Source: Brettanomyces bruxellensis (lineage: Eukaryota; Ascomycota; Pichiomycetes; Pichiales; Pichiaceae). Taken from it: a DNA stretch of 64,000 nt. Each line of letters opens with the position of its first letter. The stretch's first letter is position 1. Below the pieces are notes generated by a model. It was not told the origin of the DNA and did no database searches. It was given only the letters and a program-made list of their open reading frames with translations. The stretch covers positions 930,001-994,000 of the forward strand of contig NC_054689.1 in assembly GCF_011074885.1 (NCBI RefSeq), read 5' to 3'. Positions 1-11,000 of this stretch are shown piece by piece. The translations under genes and the position numbers were made by a program.

Positions 1-340
1 GTTGAGGAAGAAGAAAGCAGAGTTTGTGGATACCGAGTTGCTGGAGCATGAAGAAAAACGCAGACTCGAGGTGAAGGTGATGGAGTATCGCGATTATTTG
101 GAAGACCAGCTGGAAGAAGAAGAAGAAGAAGGTAATGAAGACGAAAAAATGCGAGAGATCGATTCTAAGGTGGAGAAATACAGGGAAAAGCTTATTGCTC
201 GAGCTGAAAAGAGAGGAAACGATGAGCTGGAAAGGAGGAAAAAAGCCGAAGAACGAGCAGAGAAACTCAAACATGCCAGCTATGGCATTAAAGTAGATCC
301 ATTTAGTAAGGGAAGCCCGAAGAGCGATAGTGAAAAATGA
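1..340 (+). CDS. CWC21: CWC21-like spliceosomal protein (cwf21 domain), 3' end only
   Basis: The reading frame is open at the window edge (frame starting at base 2) and stops at 338-340, so only the C-terminal ~112 residues are seen. The first ~75 residues match the cwf21 domain shared by yeast Cwc21 and human SRRM2: an acidic/basic helical stretch beginning ELLEHEEKRRLEVKV, a run of glutamates, then a second helix with KVEKYREKLIARAEKR. The tail LKHASYGI resembles the SRRM2 segment that follows the domain. In yeast, Cwc21 binds Prp8 and Snu114 in the catalytic spliceosome. The tail is longer than in S. cerevisiae Cwc21. The start lies outside the window. The family call rests on the helical pattern and is fairly confident. 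Confidence 0.7.
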   Translation, partial: LRKKKAEFVDTELLEHEEKRRLEVKVMEYRDYLEDQLEEEEEEGNEDEKMREIDSKVEKYREKLIARAEKRGNDELERRKKAEERAEKLKHASYGIKVDPFSKGSPKSDSEK

Positions 341-1755
341 GAAGAAGCGATTGAATTGTGTTAAGATGCTACTTTGGAGGTTTTGAAAGTGGCTGGCATT
401 GGTATTCTTTGGGATTACTTTGTGGGGAAAATAGCTCTGGCTAATCTTAAGTTGTTACGAAGTCACTGTTTTAAAGCTGGATATACACCTACACCATTTA
501 TCGCATTTTATAACAAACTCGAAAATACAGCGATATCCTGCAAGTTTGCTATTACCAAGCACAAGCCGGTTAAGTAATCCCGAGTTCTCTTCTATTGAAA
601 AGTCGGGGCATTGAACTTTATGAAGACAGTGAGTTAATCTATCTTGTACATCAAGTTGATACCAGACTCAATACGTACTTCTATGAAGGAAAGATAAACT
701 TAGACTGAAGGGATTCTTATGTCTCTGAATCCGAGAAATCAGTACTGTGCTACGTTTTTTCAGACATTACCCTTTCAAAGATTGAGAACAGAACTAGTAC
801 AGAAATAAGGGAAAAGCATACGCTATTTACAATAAAGTCTTGGGTTAAGAATTAGAGACCGAACTCGGGCAGAACCTGGAAAAGCAAGATTCTATTTTTG
901 TTCTGAGATCTTGCTGTTCACTAAGAACCCCTATCAACTCCTAGACTGGAACAGATTAGACTCCATTATTTATCGTGCGGCTGTAGCCGGCATGGGTAAA
1001 CCCGCGGTAATGCCGTTGAAGCGGCTTTAAACGGCATGGTATACGAACGTGCATTTTTCGTTCAGCGCTTACGAGTTTTTGTACTCCCAAAAATTTGTAC
1101 AATGTGTCTTGGCGGTTCTAAGCGTGGGAATGTTATCATTGAAAACGTGAAAGCCCAAGTAAATAAAAGGGGTATTTTCACGCTTTAGTATTTAATAAGA
1201 ATTTGTGGTTTGGGTAAGTATTTTGTAAGTTATGTCCGGTTTTTGCTGAGGCATTTGTATTAAGATTATTTGCAAATCATACCAGTCATTTGCAGTGGAA
1301 ATATGTATTTTCTGCATTTGTAAGATTTTTCAAGCCGTTTTCTTGGCTGTTTACGAGCTTTGCGAGTTGTTTGTAACTCAGTTTTTCAAACAATGATTAG
1401 CACTATTTCTAACTTTCTTCCCTAATTCGTTTTAGTGCATCCCCAATTCGCTAGCCCACTTAATACAATTTCAACCCATTAATCCGCTCATTGGTCTGTT
1501 CTTTCCCATTCCCTTCTTCATTGTATTCTTTATCTTTTTCCCTTCTAACTGATTTACGAGTTTTTTTCATATCTTTTTTGTTCTTTTTTCGCGCTACAAT
1601 GTCTAATCCTTCCGCACTTTTCGCACCCTGATTTTCCTCCTAACTTCTTTTCTGATTTTCCTCCTAATTTCCTTTCTAATTCTCTTCTTTTTCCTTTCTA
1701 ACACTCTTCTTTTTTCCCCCATGATCCCTTCATTTCATCGCATCAACCACCAAAA
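341..1755. other. Intergenic region, promoter side of the RTA1-family gene
   Basis: There is no credible gene. The only frame of note (374-577) opens with TTG and looks random. A GC-rich island with nested inverted CGG repeats lies at 978-1036 and is listed separately. The last 250 bases before the ATG at 1756 are strongly pyrimidine-rich on the coding strand, as is usual for yeast core promoters and leaders. Confidence 0.6.
978..1036. promoter_or_regulatory. Cluster of CGG inverted repeats, candidate zinc-cluster factor site
   Basis: In 59 bases the sequence holds CGGCT-GT-AGCCG (978-989), GCCGGC (986-991), GGGT-AA-ACCC (994-1003), CCGCGG (1002-1007) and CGG-N5-CCG (1005-1015), all in an otherwise AT-rich region. 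Paired CGG triplets are what Zn2Cys6 regulators bind. CCGCGG is the core of the Pdr1/Pdr3 element, and RTA1/RSB1-family genes are Pdr targets in S. cerevisiae. The island is about 720 bp upstream of the ATG. Binding by any factor is inferred. Confidence 0.4.
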
Positions 1756-2667
1756 ATGGCTGGATACAACTACTATATCGACTACGCTCCTAGATACGCG
1801 GGAAACGTGGCGATCGGCGCTATTTATTTTGTCCTCTTGGTGGCCAACATCACACTAGGTTTTTTAGCAAGAGATAAGTTCTTTCCTCTGTCTTTTGTGA
1901 TTGGATGCATCTTGGAGTATATGGGATTCGTGGGCCGGTGCATGGGCCACTTTATTCCCACGGAAATCAGTTGGTTTATGGTGCAATCCATTGGAATAAC
2001 GATCGCACCAATTTTCTTCATGGCAGGCATTTACAACAGTTTTGGTGAGATGATTGTTATGTTTGGCGAGTCGCACTCTGTTCTCAAGCCAAACACGTAC
2101 AAGAAGGTGTTCATCGTGTCGGATGTGATCTCGTTGATCTGCCAGAGTGCAGGCGGCGGCATTGCTGCCTATTTGGCCAGTGCTGGAAGTGCTTCCCAGG
2201 CAGGAAACTACCTCATGCTTGCTGCCTTGGCCTTCCAAGTGTTCTCCATGACCATCTACATCTTCCTCACTTTGTTGTTTTTCTTCCGTGTGTGCCAAAC
2301 AGTCCAATCCGGCAGATGCCTTCCTTCCGAGTACGCACACATGCGGCAAAACAGGATGTTCAAGATGTACGTGGTGGCAATGTTTGTCTCAACGCTGTTC
2401 ATCTACATCAGATGCATCTACAGGGTTGCAGAAATGAGTCACGGTGTTGATGGCCCGTTGACCCGGAACGAGATCTGGTTCCTTGTCTTCGATGCCTCCA
2501 TGGTTATTGCTGGTGTTTCCACGCTGACAACTTTCTATCCGGGTGCAGCTTTGGGTAAGGGTGCATTCAGCGGCATCGTTTACCACAATGTTAGGGAAAA
2601 CGGGTCTGACACTTGCCCACTAAAGCTGGATGGCATGAAGAACGAGAAGCGGGCGATGGCATGCTGA
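1756..2667 (+). CDS. RTA1-family seven-transmembrane lipid/toxicant-resistance protein
   Basis: This 303-aa protein has about seven hydrophobic segments, the usual size and topology of the fungal RTA1 family (RTA1, RTM1, RSB1, PUG1). Family-like features are the early YMGFVGR segment, the APIFFMAGIY segment, and the late IYRVAEMSHGVDGP motif (around residues 221-233) followed by EIWFLVFDASMV. Family members sit in the plasma or endomembranes. RSB1 acts in sphingoid long-chain-base release, others in resistance to azoles, 7-aminocholesterol or molasses toxicants. The substrate cannot be told from sequence. The ATG has a good AAAA context after a pyrimidine-rich leader. The short C-terminal tail is hydrophilic. 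The upstream CGG cluster would fit drug-responsive control. Confidence 0.85.
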   Translation: MAGYNYYIDYAPRYAGNVAIGAIYFVLLVANITLGFLARDKFFPLSFVIGCILEYMGFVGRCMGHFIPTEISWFMVQSIGITIAPIFFMAGIYNSFGEMIVMFGESHSVLKPNTYKKVFIVSDVISLICQSAGGGIAAYLASAGSASQAGNYLMLAALAFQVFSMTIYIFLTLLFFFRVCQTVQSGRCLPSEYAHMRQNRMFKMYVVAMFVSTLFIYIRCIYRVAEMSHGVDGPLTRNEIWFLVFDASMVIAGVSTLTTFYPGAALGKGAFSGIVYHNVRENGSDTCPLKLDGMKNEKRAMAC

Positions 2668-2891
2668 TTGCATCTTGTTCTAGGGCTGCTTTTGTTGTTC
2701 CCGCGATGTGTGATGCTGGTCTGTCGAAAGCGGGAACGAACTTTAGATTTCGCATTATGATTTACCTCTCACTAAATGACACTTTTCGATTTGGTTAAGT
2801 ATGTGATGTACTGGTGTATACTTTGTACCTGTTAGAATAGGACACAGAGTTTCTGATATGCTGGTACTGTGTAGTAGGCATAGTTTTGATA

Positions 2892-2965
2892 GTATTACTG
2901 ACTACACATTGACCTTGTAATAATATTGGTATTACTGACTGGACATGGACTCTTTAATAATACTG
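2892..2965. repeat. 37-bp degenerate tandem duplication
   Basis: Two adjacent 37-bp copies (2892-2928 and 2929-2965) begin GTATTACTGACT and end in TAATA(T/C)TG, with about seven differences. Flanking sequence (2855-2885 and 2962-2985) carries further related words such as GTAGTAGGCATA and CAGTAGGCATA. The zone lies about 140-320 bp past the RTA1-family stop codon. Confidence 0.75.
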
Positions 2966-3868
2966 GTATTGCACAGTAGGCATATGCTTTCTTAGTTATC
3001 GTCGCAGTATCTCACTTGATTGCCTTTATCTTAATAACTACCACACTCGATGTAAGTACACTTCATTTTTCGAAGCATGTTCAGTCTTATTCGGTGCTGC
3101 AGTAAAGACCACAATATTGTATGCCTCCATTATTACTTCATACTGCAATTTCAATGATGTCACACTTCATATTCTATGCTAATGGTTCTGCCTACCGCCA
3201 TGTCAAATGAGCTGCACCGCCTTGCTTTCTGCCAAGACATCCCGACTGCATTAAGATTACTTAAGCATTCTAGGCATGCGCATCGGTTATGCCATTTTTC
3301 CATAAGGCAGCGTAAAGCCAACCAACGGTATGCATTTTGAGTAGTTGATGTATTTGTGTGTCTTTACCCCATGTTTATACCTAATCTTTTTTGCTACCAT
3401 TTCCTGTTCTGCTTTTCATTAGTCACCCTGAGTGAATGCAAATAGCACATTCATCAAAACAGCTTGTGGATTAGGTAAGCAGTTGTGTGGTTCTCAATCT
3501 GGTCTTGAAGCAGACAGATGTGTATGCGTTGGCACAAAGCTTACATTTTTGGATTAAAAGTGAGAAATGAGACACAAGTGTGGGGGCCGGCAAATACCGG
3601 AATACAATAAAAACAGGTATGCAGACAAACCCAATCCCGGGCAAAGTCCGCTCCGGAAACCTGCGGGTGCAAGAAAGTGTGGTTACAGAATCATGACAGT
3701 GCATTGAATAATGTAGATGATGTGGAGAGAAGAAGTATAGTGGATGAGGTATTTGGAGTACGTAATCGGCCACATGGAGTACGTAATCAGACATTCGTGG
3801 GACAAAAAACTGAATTTGTCTGGGCATGTGCATAATCTTAAGCCGTTGCATTTGCCCCACCCACCTAC

Positions 3869-3882
3869 ATCGACGCGTCGAT
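3869..3882. repeat. 14-bp perfect palindrome with an MCB-type core
   Basis: ATCGACGCGTCGAT reads the same on both strands and contains ACGCGT, the core bound by MBF in S. cerevisiae. It lies about 100 bp downstream of the stop of the minus-strand gene at 3983, not in an obvious promoter, so a role in transcription is doubtful. Confidence 0.5.
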
Positions 3883-3982
3883 CAACAATACAAAGCATGC
3901 GCTGTTGGCATTTCGTTCTTAGCAAATTACATTAGCGAGTCTCGTGTATAAATAGCAAACATATAAAACAAACAAATCTTGA

Positions 3983-5986
3983 TCACGAACCATCGGTTTT
4001 CACGAAAACCAAACGGCCTCCAAACAACCGCTCCTTGGTCTCACGGCCCAAAGGAGGTAAGCCACTCGTAAGTGTTGAAGCAGGCGATGCGCTCACGCAG
4101 GTCGAAACACCAAGCAACTTATCCTCCTGGGTAACATCCCAAAGAAGCATTTTCATATCGCTGTAGAGAACAAAGCTCTGCGAAGCACTCGTGAGATGAA
4201 TCTTCATGCCTCCCTTGTAGCGTGGGTAGCATATTGTTTTCTTCACCCATTCGGCGGTGTACTCAATCTCGCCAGTGCTGTTTCTTGGTGGCCTGATCGA
4301 TTCCAGCTTTAGAACATGCCCATTACTGTCTCTGATGGCTTTAATGAACTGATACTCTTCGATTCCAAAAGCCTTGACGATCTGCTCGTGAAAGTTTGTC
4401 GACACCCTGCGGCGTTTTTCCTGGTTTGGACCTGGCTTCTGCTCCGCCTCCGACACATCCTTGTCTGCCACCTTTCTGGCCTCCGAATTGTTGAGGATGA
4501 ACTTCAACGTGTGCGGGGAGTGCTCGCAGGCACCCTCGGGATGGTTGCCCTTTTCGGAGCATGCGGACCCCCTGCGCGATCCCTGCGCAGCGTGCTCCGT
4601 GTCCGAGTCTGCATCCGCATCTGCACCTGTGCCTGCGCTCGCACCCACACCTGCGGACGGCTTGTACAAGATGGTGCGCTGCTTTGGCGGTGTGCGCGCA
4701 CGGTCCGGCTTCGTGCCACTGGCGCCATTGTTTAACACCCGGAGCGAACAATGCTTCTGCGAGAAGAAACTATCCAGAATTGGAACAAAGTCCACTGCGC
4801 TCTCAAATGGCCCCAGATGTATATCTTCAAACTTGCAGGCCAAGGCAAGCGCGTCTTGCGCGCCGCCGGCGCTAGCGTGCGAGCTGATACTGGATGCGCA
4901 ATCCGCAGAGAAAATCGATGCGGAACTGCGCGACGATCTTGGGCTTATCAGGTTCTTATCGATGCGCTCGTTTTCGCACTTCTCGTTTTTGGCCTCTATC
5001 TTCTTTTCGTCGTCCTTGTCGGGTTTTGGCGCCTGCGCGCAACCCTGTGCTAACTCGCGCATGTCGTAGCAGGCGAGAACCTGCAAATTTTTCTTATTCA
5101 TGTACCTAAACAAGGAGAAAAGATCATGGTGGACAAGAAAGCGGCCCGTGATGTTGGAGGAGAAGGGGCGGCCCTGTGGGCGCAAGCCGGTCTGCGCCGC
5201 ACTTTCCTGCGCTGGCGCGCCCGACGACGTGCATGGTTTGAGCCGCTTATACACAGCGGTAGAATTGTAGATTGTTCCTGCAATCGAAGAATTGCGCTTG
5301 TTGTATCCGTCGGAAGAATGGTATCTCTTCCTTGAACCCTTGTGCACGAACTCGGGCGCATTTTTTGCGCCATCCGCCTGGTGCTGCTGCGGCCGCATTC
5401 TTAGCGGGATCATCGGCGAAGGCACGCGCGATGAATTTTGTGATGCGGGCGCCTGGTAATCGGAAAACAGCTTGATTGGTGGGAGGCTCTGTGTGCGCAC
5501 TGCCTGCGGGATGGGCGCTGGCGCAGGTCCTGGTGCTAGCGCAGGCGCCTGCGAGTAGTAGTAGGAGGTGGGCGACTGGTATGAGTATTCGCCAACCAGC
5601 GGCACCCCCAGCGCAACCGAGCGCGGACGCTGGACCGGCGAAGGCGTCATTTGCGCAGGTGGCGCTGGCGCAGGAACCGGCGTACCCCATCCAGGAACCA
5701 TACTGTATGCAGGCGACGTGTAGTAAGGCGCTGGCGCTGGCATTGGCGCAGGCGGCTGCGACATTAGCGCATGGTACTGCTGCACGTTGGTGTACAGCAA
5801 AGAGGGGGTGCGCTGGGCGAGCGGCACAGGCCCTTGATACGCTGGCGCCGGCGTGACGCACGTTGGGCGCGCCGCAGACATCAGCCCCAACCCGTAAGGC
5901 TGGCGCTCCGGCGCATACTGCATCCCCATCGGATATTCCTGGCCTGCCACAACCGCTGGCGTTGTTGGTCCGTATATATTCTGCAT
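3983..5986 (-). CDS. Unrecognised Pro/Ala/Tyr-rich protein, probably nuclear or regulatory
   Basis: This 667-aa protein is not one I can name. Residues ~1-190 are low complexity, rich in Pro, Ala, Tyr and Gln with repeated PAPAP. A basic Ser/Tyr patch (RKRYHSSDGYNKR) follows at ~210. A hydrophobic block near 280-310 (GRFLVHHDLFSLFRYMNKK) and a C-terminal block at ~530-650 (FHEQIVKAFGIEEYQFIKAI, then KGGMKIHLTSASQSFVLYSD) look folded. The linker between them is acidic and Ser-rich. The layout resembles yeast transcription regulators such as the Ste12 inhibitors Dig1/Dig2, which also pair a Pro/Tyr-rich region with a short hydrophobic block, but the likeness is too weak to name it. The coding DNA is strikingly GC-rich compared with its flanks. 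The ATG at 5984-5986 is the first in frame. Confidence 0.8.
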   Translation of the reverse strand: MQNIYGPTTPAVVAGQEYPMGMQYAPERQPYGLGLMSAARPTCVTPAPAYQGPVPLAQRTPSLLYTNVQQYHALMSQPPAPMPAPAPYYTSPAYSMVPGWGTPVPAPAPPAQMTPSPVQRPRSVALGVPLVGEYSYQSPTSYYYSQAPALAPGPAPAPIPQAVRTQSLPPIKLFSDYQAPASQNSSRVPSPMIPLRMRPQQHQADGAKNAPEFVHKGSRKRYHSSDGYNKRNSSIAGTIYNSTAVYKRLKPCTSSGAPAQESAAQTGLRPQGRPFSSNITGRFLVHHDLFSLFRYMNKKNLQVLACYDMRELAQGCAQAPKPDKDDEKKIEAKNEKCENERIDKNLISPRSSRSSASIFSADCASSISSHASAGGAQDALALACKFEDIHLGPFESAVDFVPILDSFFSQKHCSLRVLNNGASGTKPDRARTPPKQRTILYKPSAGVGASAGTGADADADSDTEHAAQGSRRGSACSEKGNHPEGACEHSPHTLKFILNNSEARKVADKDVSEAEQKPGPNQEKRRRVSTNFHEQIVKAFGIEEYQFIKAIRDSNGHVLKLESIRPPRNSTGEIEYTAEWVKKTICYPRYKGGMKIHLTSASQSFVLYSDMKMLLWDVTQEDKLLGVSTCVSASPASTLTSGLPPLGRETKERLFGGRLVFVKTDGS

Positions 5987-6974
5987 GTTGATTTTTGTTT
6001 CTGTACCTTTTTTTTAAAAATTCTGCTGCTTATTTTTTTTATGTACTCTTTTTTTTTTCTGCAGATGTCGATCTAGCGAAAAAGGGACTAAAAAAATATC
6101 GGCACTATAACTGGGTGAAAGCGGAATAATGCACTGCTGTGGAGTGACGTGTAATAAAAGATGTGTGCAAGACTTTGGTGAAGTCACCAAAGCAAGTATA
6201 TGAACCAGGTTGTACTTAACAAGTCTAAACGAAGTGTCCCGTTGTTGATGAAGGCCTTAAAAATATAAGGTTTCTGATATAGTACCAGACAATTGGCAAT
6301 GGAATGTTTCAGAGGTGGCTTTTTCCCCTTTCCTCCTTTCTTTTTTTGTATTCTTTCGGTTTCCGCCTGAAACAGTTATCGCGAATATGGAATGTAGAAC
6401 GAGACGTAACTGAAATGAAACAATGATCAGGCAGGGGCAGAAAAAAAAGAGAAAATTTTTAAGATGAAATTTTTGGGGCTGCGAATAGGAATGGCGAGGA
6501 CAGGTGAAAGGACAAAAGTCCAAATTGAAAAAATAAATCGCAATGGGATATTGTGTCCAAGTTAGCAATGGCAACAATTGAACTTTAAAGCCCAATTGGA
6601 TATCTTGTGGTTGTGGTAAAAAAGATAATTTGCGGCGATAAGGCAAGTGAGGTGATTGGTTGGATACGGAGTATGACACGGGAAAGAAAAGGAAGAGATA
6701 GAGTTTAAAAAGTAAAATGGGAAAAAAACATTAGCTGATATGATGCTAAATTTTGAGGAAACATACATTACTTATAATGTTGAAAGAAGTTCCAAACTCA
6801 CACTGGACAAATGTCGAAGTGATGGTGGACAATTCGTATGCGGTATAGCGGGAGATCAATGCCAAAGGCTTATTATTTTTCACAATGCAATCAAAATATG
6901 CAGCAGTCTTATTTTCATGCATGCATTTATTTTATTTTTTATCAGTTCACCTGCCGGTTGAACCACGAAGAAAA

Positions 6975-7160
6975 AAAATTTATGAGAACTAAAATAAAAA
7001 TTAAAACAAAAATTAAAATAAAAAAAATGAAAATGAAAGTGAAAGTGAAAATGAAAGTGAAAATGAAAATGAAAATGAAAATGAAAGTAAAATAAAAAAA
7101 AATAAAAATAAAAATAAATAAAAATAAAAATATCATTGAAAATGAAAATGAAAGTGAGTC
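6975..7160. repeat. A-rich hexamer microsatellite
   Basis: Runs of AAAATG and AAAGTG units alternate with AAAATAAA blocks for about 180 bp. The resulting long open frames on both strands are an artefact of this composition. Confidence 0.85.
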
Positions 7161-8008
7161 TAGCTACTGACATGATCTAATACATGAACGGAATAAAATT
7201 ATTTTAACAATAGAACAAAGAATAATAGGGATTTGTTTTCTGCAGGCTACGGAATGTGCCTCTTTATATTGCCTGTGTATGTATGTACCTGTGCTTTTAT
7301 ACTTGTATGTATGAACGTCTGCACCTCTGTATGTCTGTATGCTTGCAATTAGACGCCCATATGCTTACATATTTATACTTTTATGTGTTTTTCTATGCGA
7401 TTCGTTCTCAATGCACTTGTAAATCCGATTGTACATCTATATGCGTATCTATTAAACTGAGTACGAGTGCCCTTGTCTTTGCATCCCCTGTCACTTGCAT
7501 TTTTGCTTTCTCAGGCCTTGTTCCTCTTTATTTTCCACTTCTTCCTGCCTCTGTTTCTTTTTTTCCCTTTCCAGCCTCCCACTACCCTGCCTTCTCGATA
7601 TATCATTTAGCGTATGTGTAAAATTCCTGCACCAGCTTTTTATGTTACTAATAATAAAGGTGAGTGGTCATTTTCTGTCCCTGGCAACTCGGCTTTCGTC
7701 TTTTTTCTGCTTGCACTTGTTATCAATCATTTTTTTTCGTTGTCCGGTGATCCGTCTGCGGCCCCTTTTCCAAATGCTGTTTTGTCGACTAAGCTTTTGA
7801 GTCATCCAGAAACTTTTATTTTTTTAAACTTTGATGTATCTGTCTTGCTTACTATTCACTACATGAAAGTAATTCGATTGACAACTTTGTAAACATTTTA
7901 GGTTCATACCTGCTAACTCGGGCTCATTTAGGTTCATGCGTGTTCATCTAAGTTCATTTGCTGATTTGTTTTATGGCATCATGCTGGGTTTACCGATAAA
8001 TGCCAGAA

Positions 8009-8048
8009 TCTTGCCAGTTTTCTTACAATCTTGACAGTTTTCTTACAA
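8009..8048. repeat. 20-bp tandem duplication
   Basis: Two adjacent 20-bp copies of ATCTTGCCAGTTTTCTTACA differ by one base (C to A at the seventh to eighth position). No gene is nearby. Confidence 0.8.
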
Positions 8049-11000
8049 TCTTTTTGTGACCATGGTAATTTTATGATCTTTCCACCATAGCCACGTACAT
8101 AATTACTTCATTGCTTTACGAATACTTTTGTGTTTCCCTTTCTGTTGCCCTCTACAGCAACATCTTCCCTGTAGAAATTTCGTAAAACTGAAATTCTAGC
8201 CTTTCCTCGCAGCACTGTCTACCGCCACCTGCTATAAGTCCGAGTTCTTTTTTCCATTAAAGCGGTTCAAATTGGCATATGTACTCGGACATTTGACTTT
8301 TAGGCATCAGTACATTTAATATCTCGTATCTTGATCTGCTGTAACGAGTATCTGATCTGCCTTTATTATCTTGAGCTCATCCAGAGTACTGTGACATATC
8401 CATTGATTTGTTCTGTCCTCTTTATCATGAATCACCCTTATTGCACTCAATGCTTTTCATTCATTGCGGGATTTATCCCCCTAGTGTTTGATTTGTTTTC
8501 GTTTTGTCCAAAGAAGAAATAGAAAAAAGCCACACCATCAACTAGCCCTTTTTACAGTCATACCAAATTATATATACGGACTCTCCATATAGCTACATTC
8601 CCCTTTATGAGTTCTATTCCAGACACATCTTGCTTAAGCCTTTCCCCTAAACCATCCTCATTTATAATAAGAATTCAGAAGCAATAGGAATTTTTTTTTG
8701 CTGATTCAAAAATTCAAAGCCTTTTGCAATTCAAAGTCCTGCGCTAATGCTTTTTGCATTATGAGTTTGTCGGGCTCTCTTTCATTCTCGTTGTTTTTTT
8801 CGACTTGTAATCGAATCGAAGTGGAATTTTATCGCGATTCCTTTTAGGGCATTATTAAACTGTCATTCCAATTGTAAAACAAGCTGCTATTTTAATTCTT
8901 ACTTGAAGTATTATTTTAGATACTCCAACATTGATCAGGCCATTATTCCTTCATTATACTCTTACGAATTCAATATTATCCCAGCATTATGTAAATTTTT
9001 TTTCAGCTAATATTTTTTATTTCTCAAGACATTTTTTCCATTTAGAAAAATTTTAATCCGTTACTAGACCTCATCAACTTCACTTTAAAGTACTTTAATT
9101 TAAATAACTCACGATAATCTTGAAGTGTATCCCTCCTTTCAAGCATCAATTCAGAAACCCGGGATTTCAGTTAAAGGACACATTTCAGGTGCACTCTAGA
9201 AATCACATATTAAAATTCTTCTCTGGCATTTCTGACTATGATCTGTGGACGATCGTCGTATTATCACAACTGCAGTGAATTGTTCTAAAAGCGTTTATGT
9301 TCTTTGCCAAAGAGTCGAAAAGTTTTTGAACCTTATTGTTCTCGTTTTCTGGCTTGGCCCCTCAGCTTTGTTTCTTCTATTTTTCTCAACCATCGAATTT
9401 TCGATTGTCTGCGTAAGCCATTGTGTTGCTTTTTCTTTTAATTCGTCTTTATACTTTTTTTCTCACACTCGGCAATTCACATAAGCGGTTCTTTGCTATC
9501 ATCTTTTTTTACGATTTCCTATTTCTCCGGTTTCGAGTGCATTTACATTTTTCTTATTCTTACAAAGAGAAGCAAAGCAGCACCTCTTTTTTTTTTCTCT
9601 CTCTCTCTTGTTTTTTTTTTTTTGCTTTTATTCTTTCCCCGTTCCCCCTTGTTTTTAATATTCTCTCCGGACACCACCCAATTACTCGTTTTATCCGTTT
9701 CCGGAATTGTTTCGGAGTCGTTTCTTTTCTTTTCCTACAATTTCATTCGCCATCTTTTCTTTTTTTTTTCTCTTCCCCCTTGTCTACTGATATCGAGTTG
9801 GTCTCCTAGTAAATTTTCTCATTCTAGTATGGAGTAATTTCATTCCGCTAACTGCTGTTTTCGGTTTTTACATTAAGCATGCCTTATGTGTATCATACCC
9901 ATTTCTGGGACCCTTTCCCTAAACCATACATTCCATTTCCATTTTTGTGCCTTTAGTCATTCTTTTCAGCCATATATTATTCCTGATTTAAAGATTTTCC
10001 ATGTACCTACGGTAGTAAAGAATGCTTGTCCGCTGGTATATTTTGCTCGCATTATCCACAGTTTAACATGGTTGTGCATAGGTAATAGAATAAAAAAAGT
10101 CGCAGACCAAATTCGGATTGCGATTTTACACTAACGGATTCCTGATTCAATTTTACCGAGGACAATGCCAAACTGCATTGATCAACAAAACGAAAATCGC
10201 TATTAGAAGCTGCGTTTTCCCATTTTGGACTTCCAATACACGAAAAGCATCCATCTGGCAGACCACCGTTTTTTTTTAGGTTATTATGCACAACCCCCAT
10301 TGTTTTCCTTTTCATCAGCGAACTCTTGAAGCAGTTTTTCCATTTCCATGCCCCATCCGCGCCTCTGATCATGCCATTTACAGCCTGATTGAAGTACGAT
10401 CTTGAATATGCTAACATGATGATAAATTTCTTTCATAAAATTTTCAATAGGCTCAACCGCAATATAATGTGATTATTATAATTGCAGTTTCGTTTTTGCA
10501 AGAAAACAATATCAGATCAAGTGTATTGCTTGGACGTTATTCCAATACTATCAGATTCACATAATCCACTTGTACACCTTTTTGTGGTGGAATGCAACAA
10601 CATAGTGGAAAATCTTCTAGAAGAAGAAATCAAATTTGTGTGAAGGTTCGGGGTTGTGCGTGTAACATGACAATCATTTTTTGGACTTCCCTTTTCAGTA
10701 AATAATTCCCCAGTTTCTGTTTTTTCTTTTTCCGCCCCCTCTTTCATCCCTTCAGTTCCCCAATTCGCAAAAGTCTACAAAAAAAATTTTCTTACCTATA
10801 TTTAGCACGCGCTGTCAATTATGGCCTGACAGATATATTTTGGTCATTTTTTTGCTTTCGGCCAGACACCTTGAATAGGATTTTTACGATTACTCAGCAA
10901 ATAACAGTTTTGCTCGGTTATTCGGCAAGAGTTTGCATCCTACAATAATTAACATTTTTCTTTCATTCTGAGTAATCAATTTTCTTATCCATACTCTCTT

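Larger units (their letters stand above)
2668..3982. other. Intergenic region between convergent genes
   Basis: This is the 3' flank of two convergent genes. It contains a degenerate repeat zone at about 2808-2990, a short direct repeat of GTACGTAATC near 3758-3790, and a perfect 14-bp palindrome at 3869-3882. Open frames here (for example 3471-3860, minus) are composition-driven and have no recognisable domain. Confidence 0.6.

Noticed and set aside
374..577. 67-aa frame after CWC21
   Set aside because: It opens with TTG, has no domain and no coding pattern; probably random 3' flank.
3471..3925. Two overlapping minus-strand frames of 80-129 aa
   Set aside because: Composition is irregular, there is no motif, and it lies between convergent genes with repeat sequence.
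4316..5861. Several long frames opposite or overlapping the 667-aa gene
   Set aside because: They are shadows caused by the GC-rich repetitive coding DNA of the real gene.
6945..7000. tRNA B-box-like GGTTCAACCGG on the minus strand
   Set aside because: No A box or cloverleaf can be formed, and the surrounding sequence is simple repeat.
6838..7173. Lys/Met-rich and Phe/Ile-rich frames on both strands
   Set aside because: They are translations of the AAAATG microsatellite.
9245..9837. Phe/Ser/Leu-rich frames in the desert
   Set aside because: They come from T/C-rich DNA, overlap in two frames, and resemble no membrane protein family.
10052..10417. 121-aa minus-strand frame with an ATG start
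   Set aside because: Its composition is less skewed than the others, but no motif is recognised and it is isolated in the desert. RNA-seq would decide.
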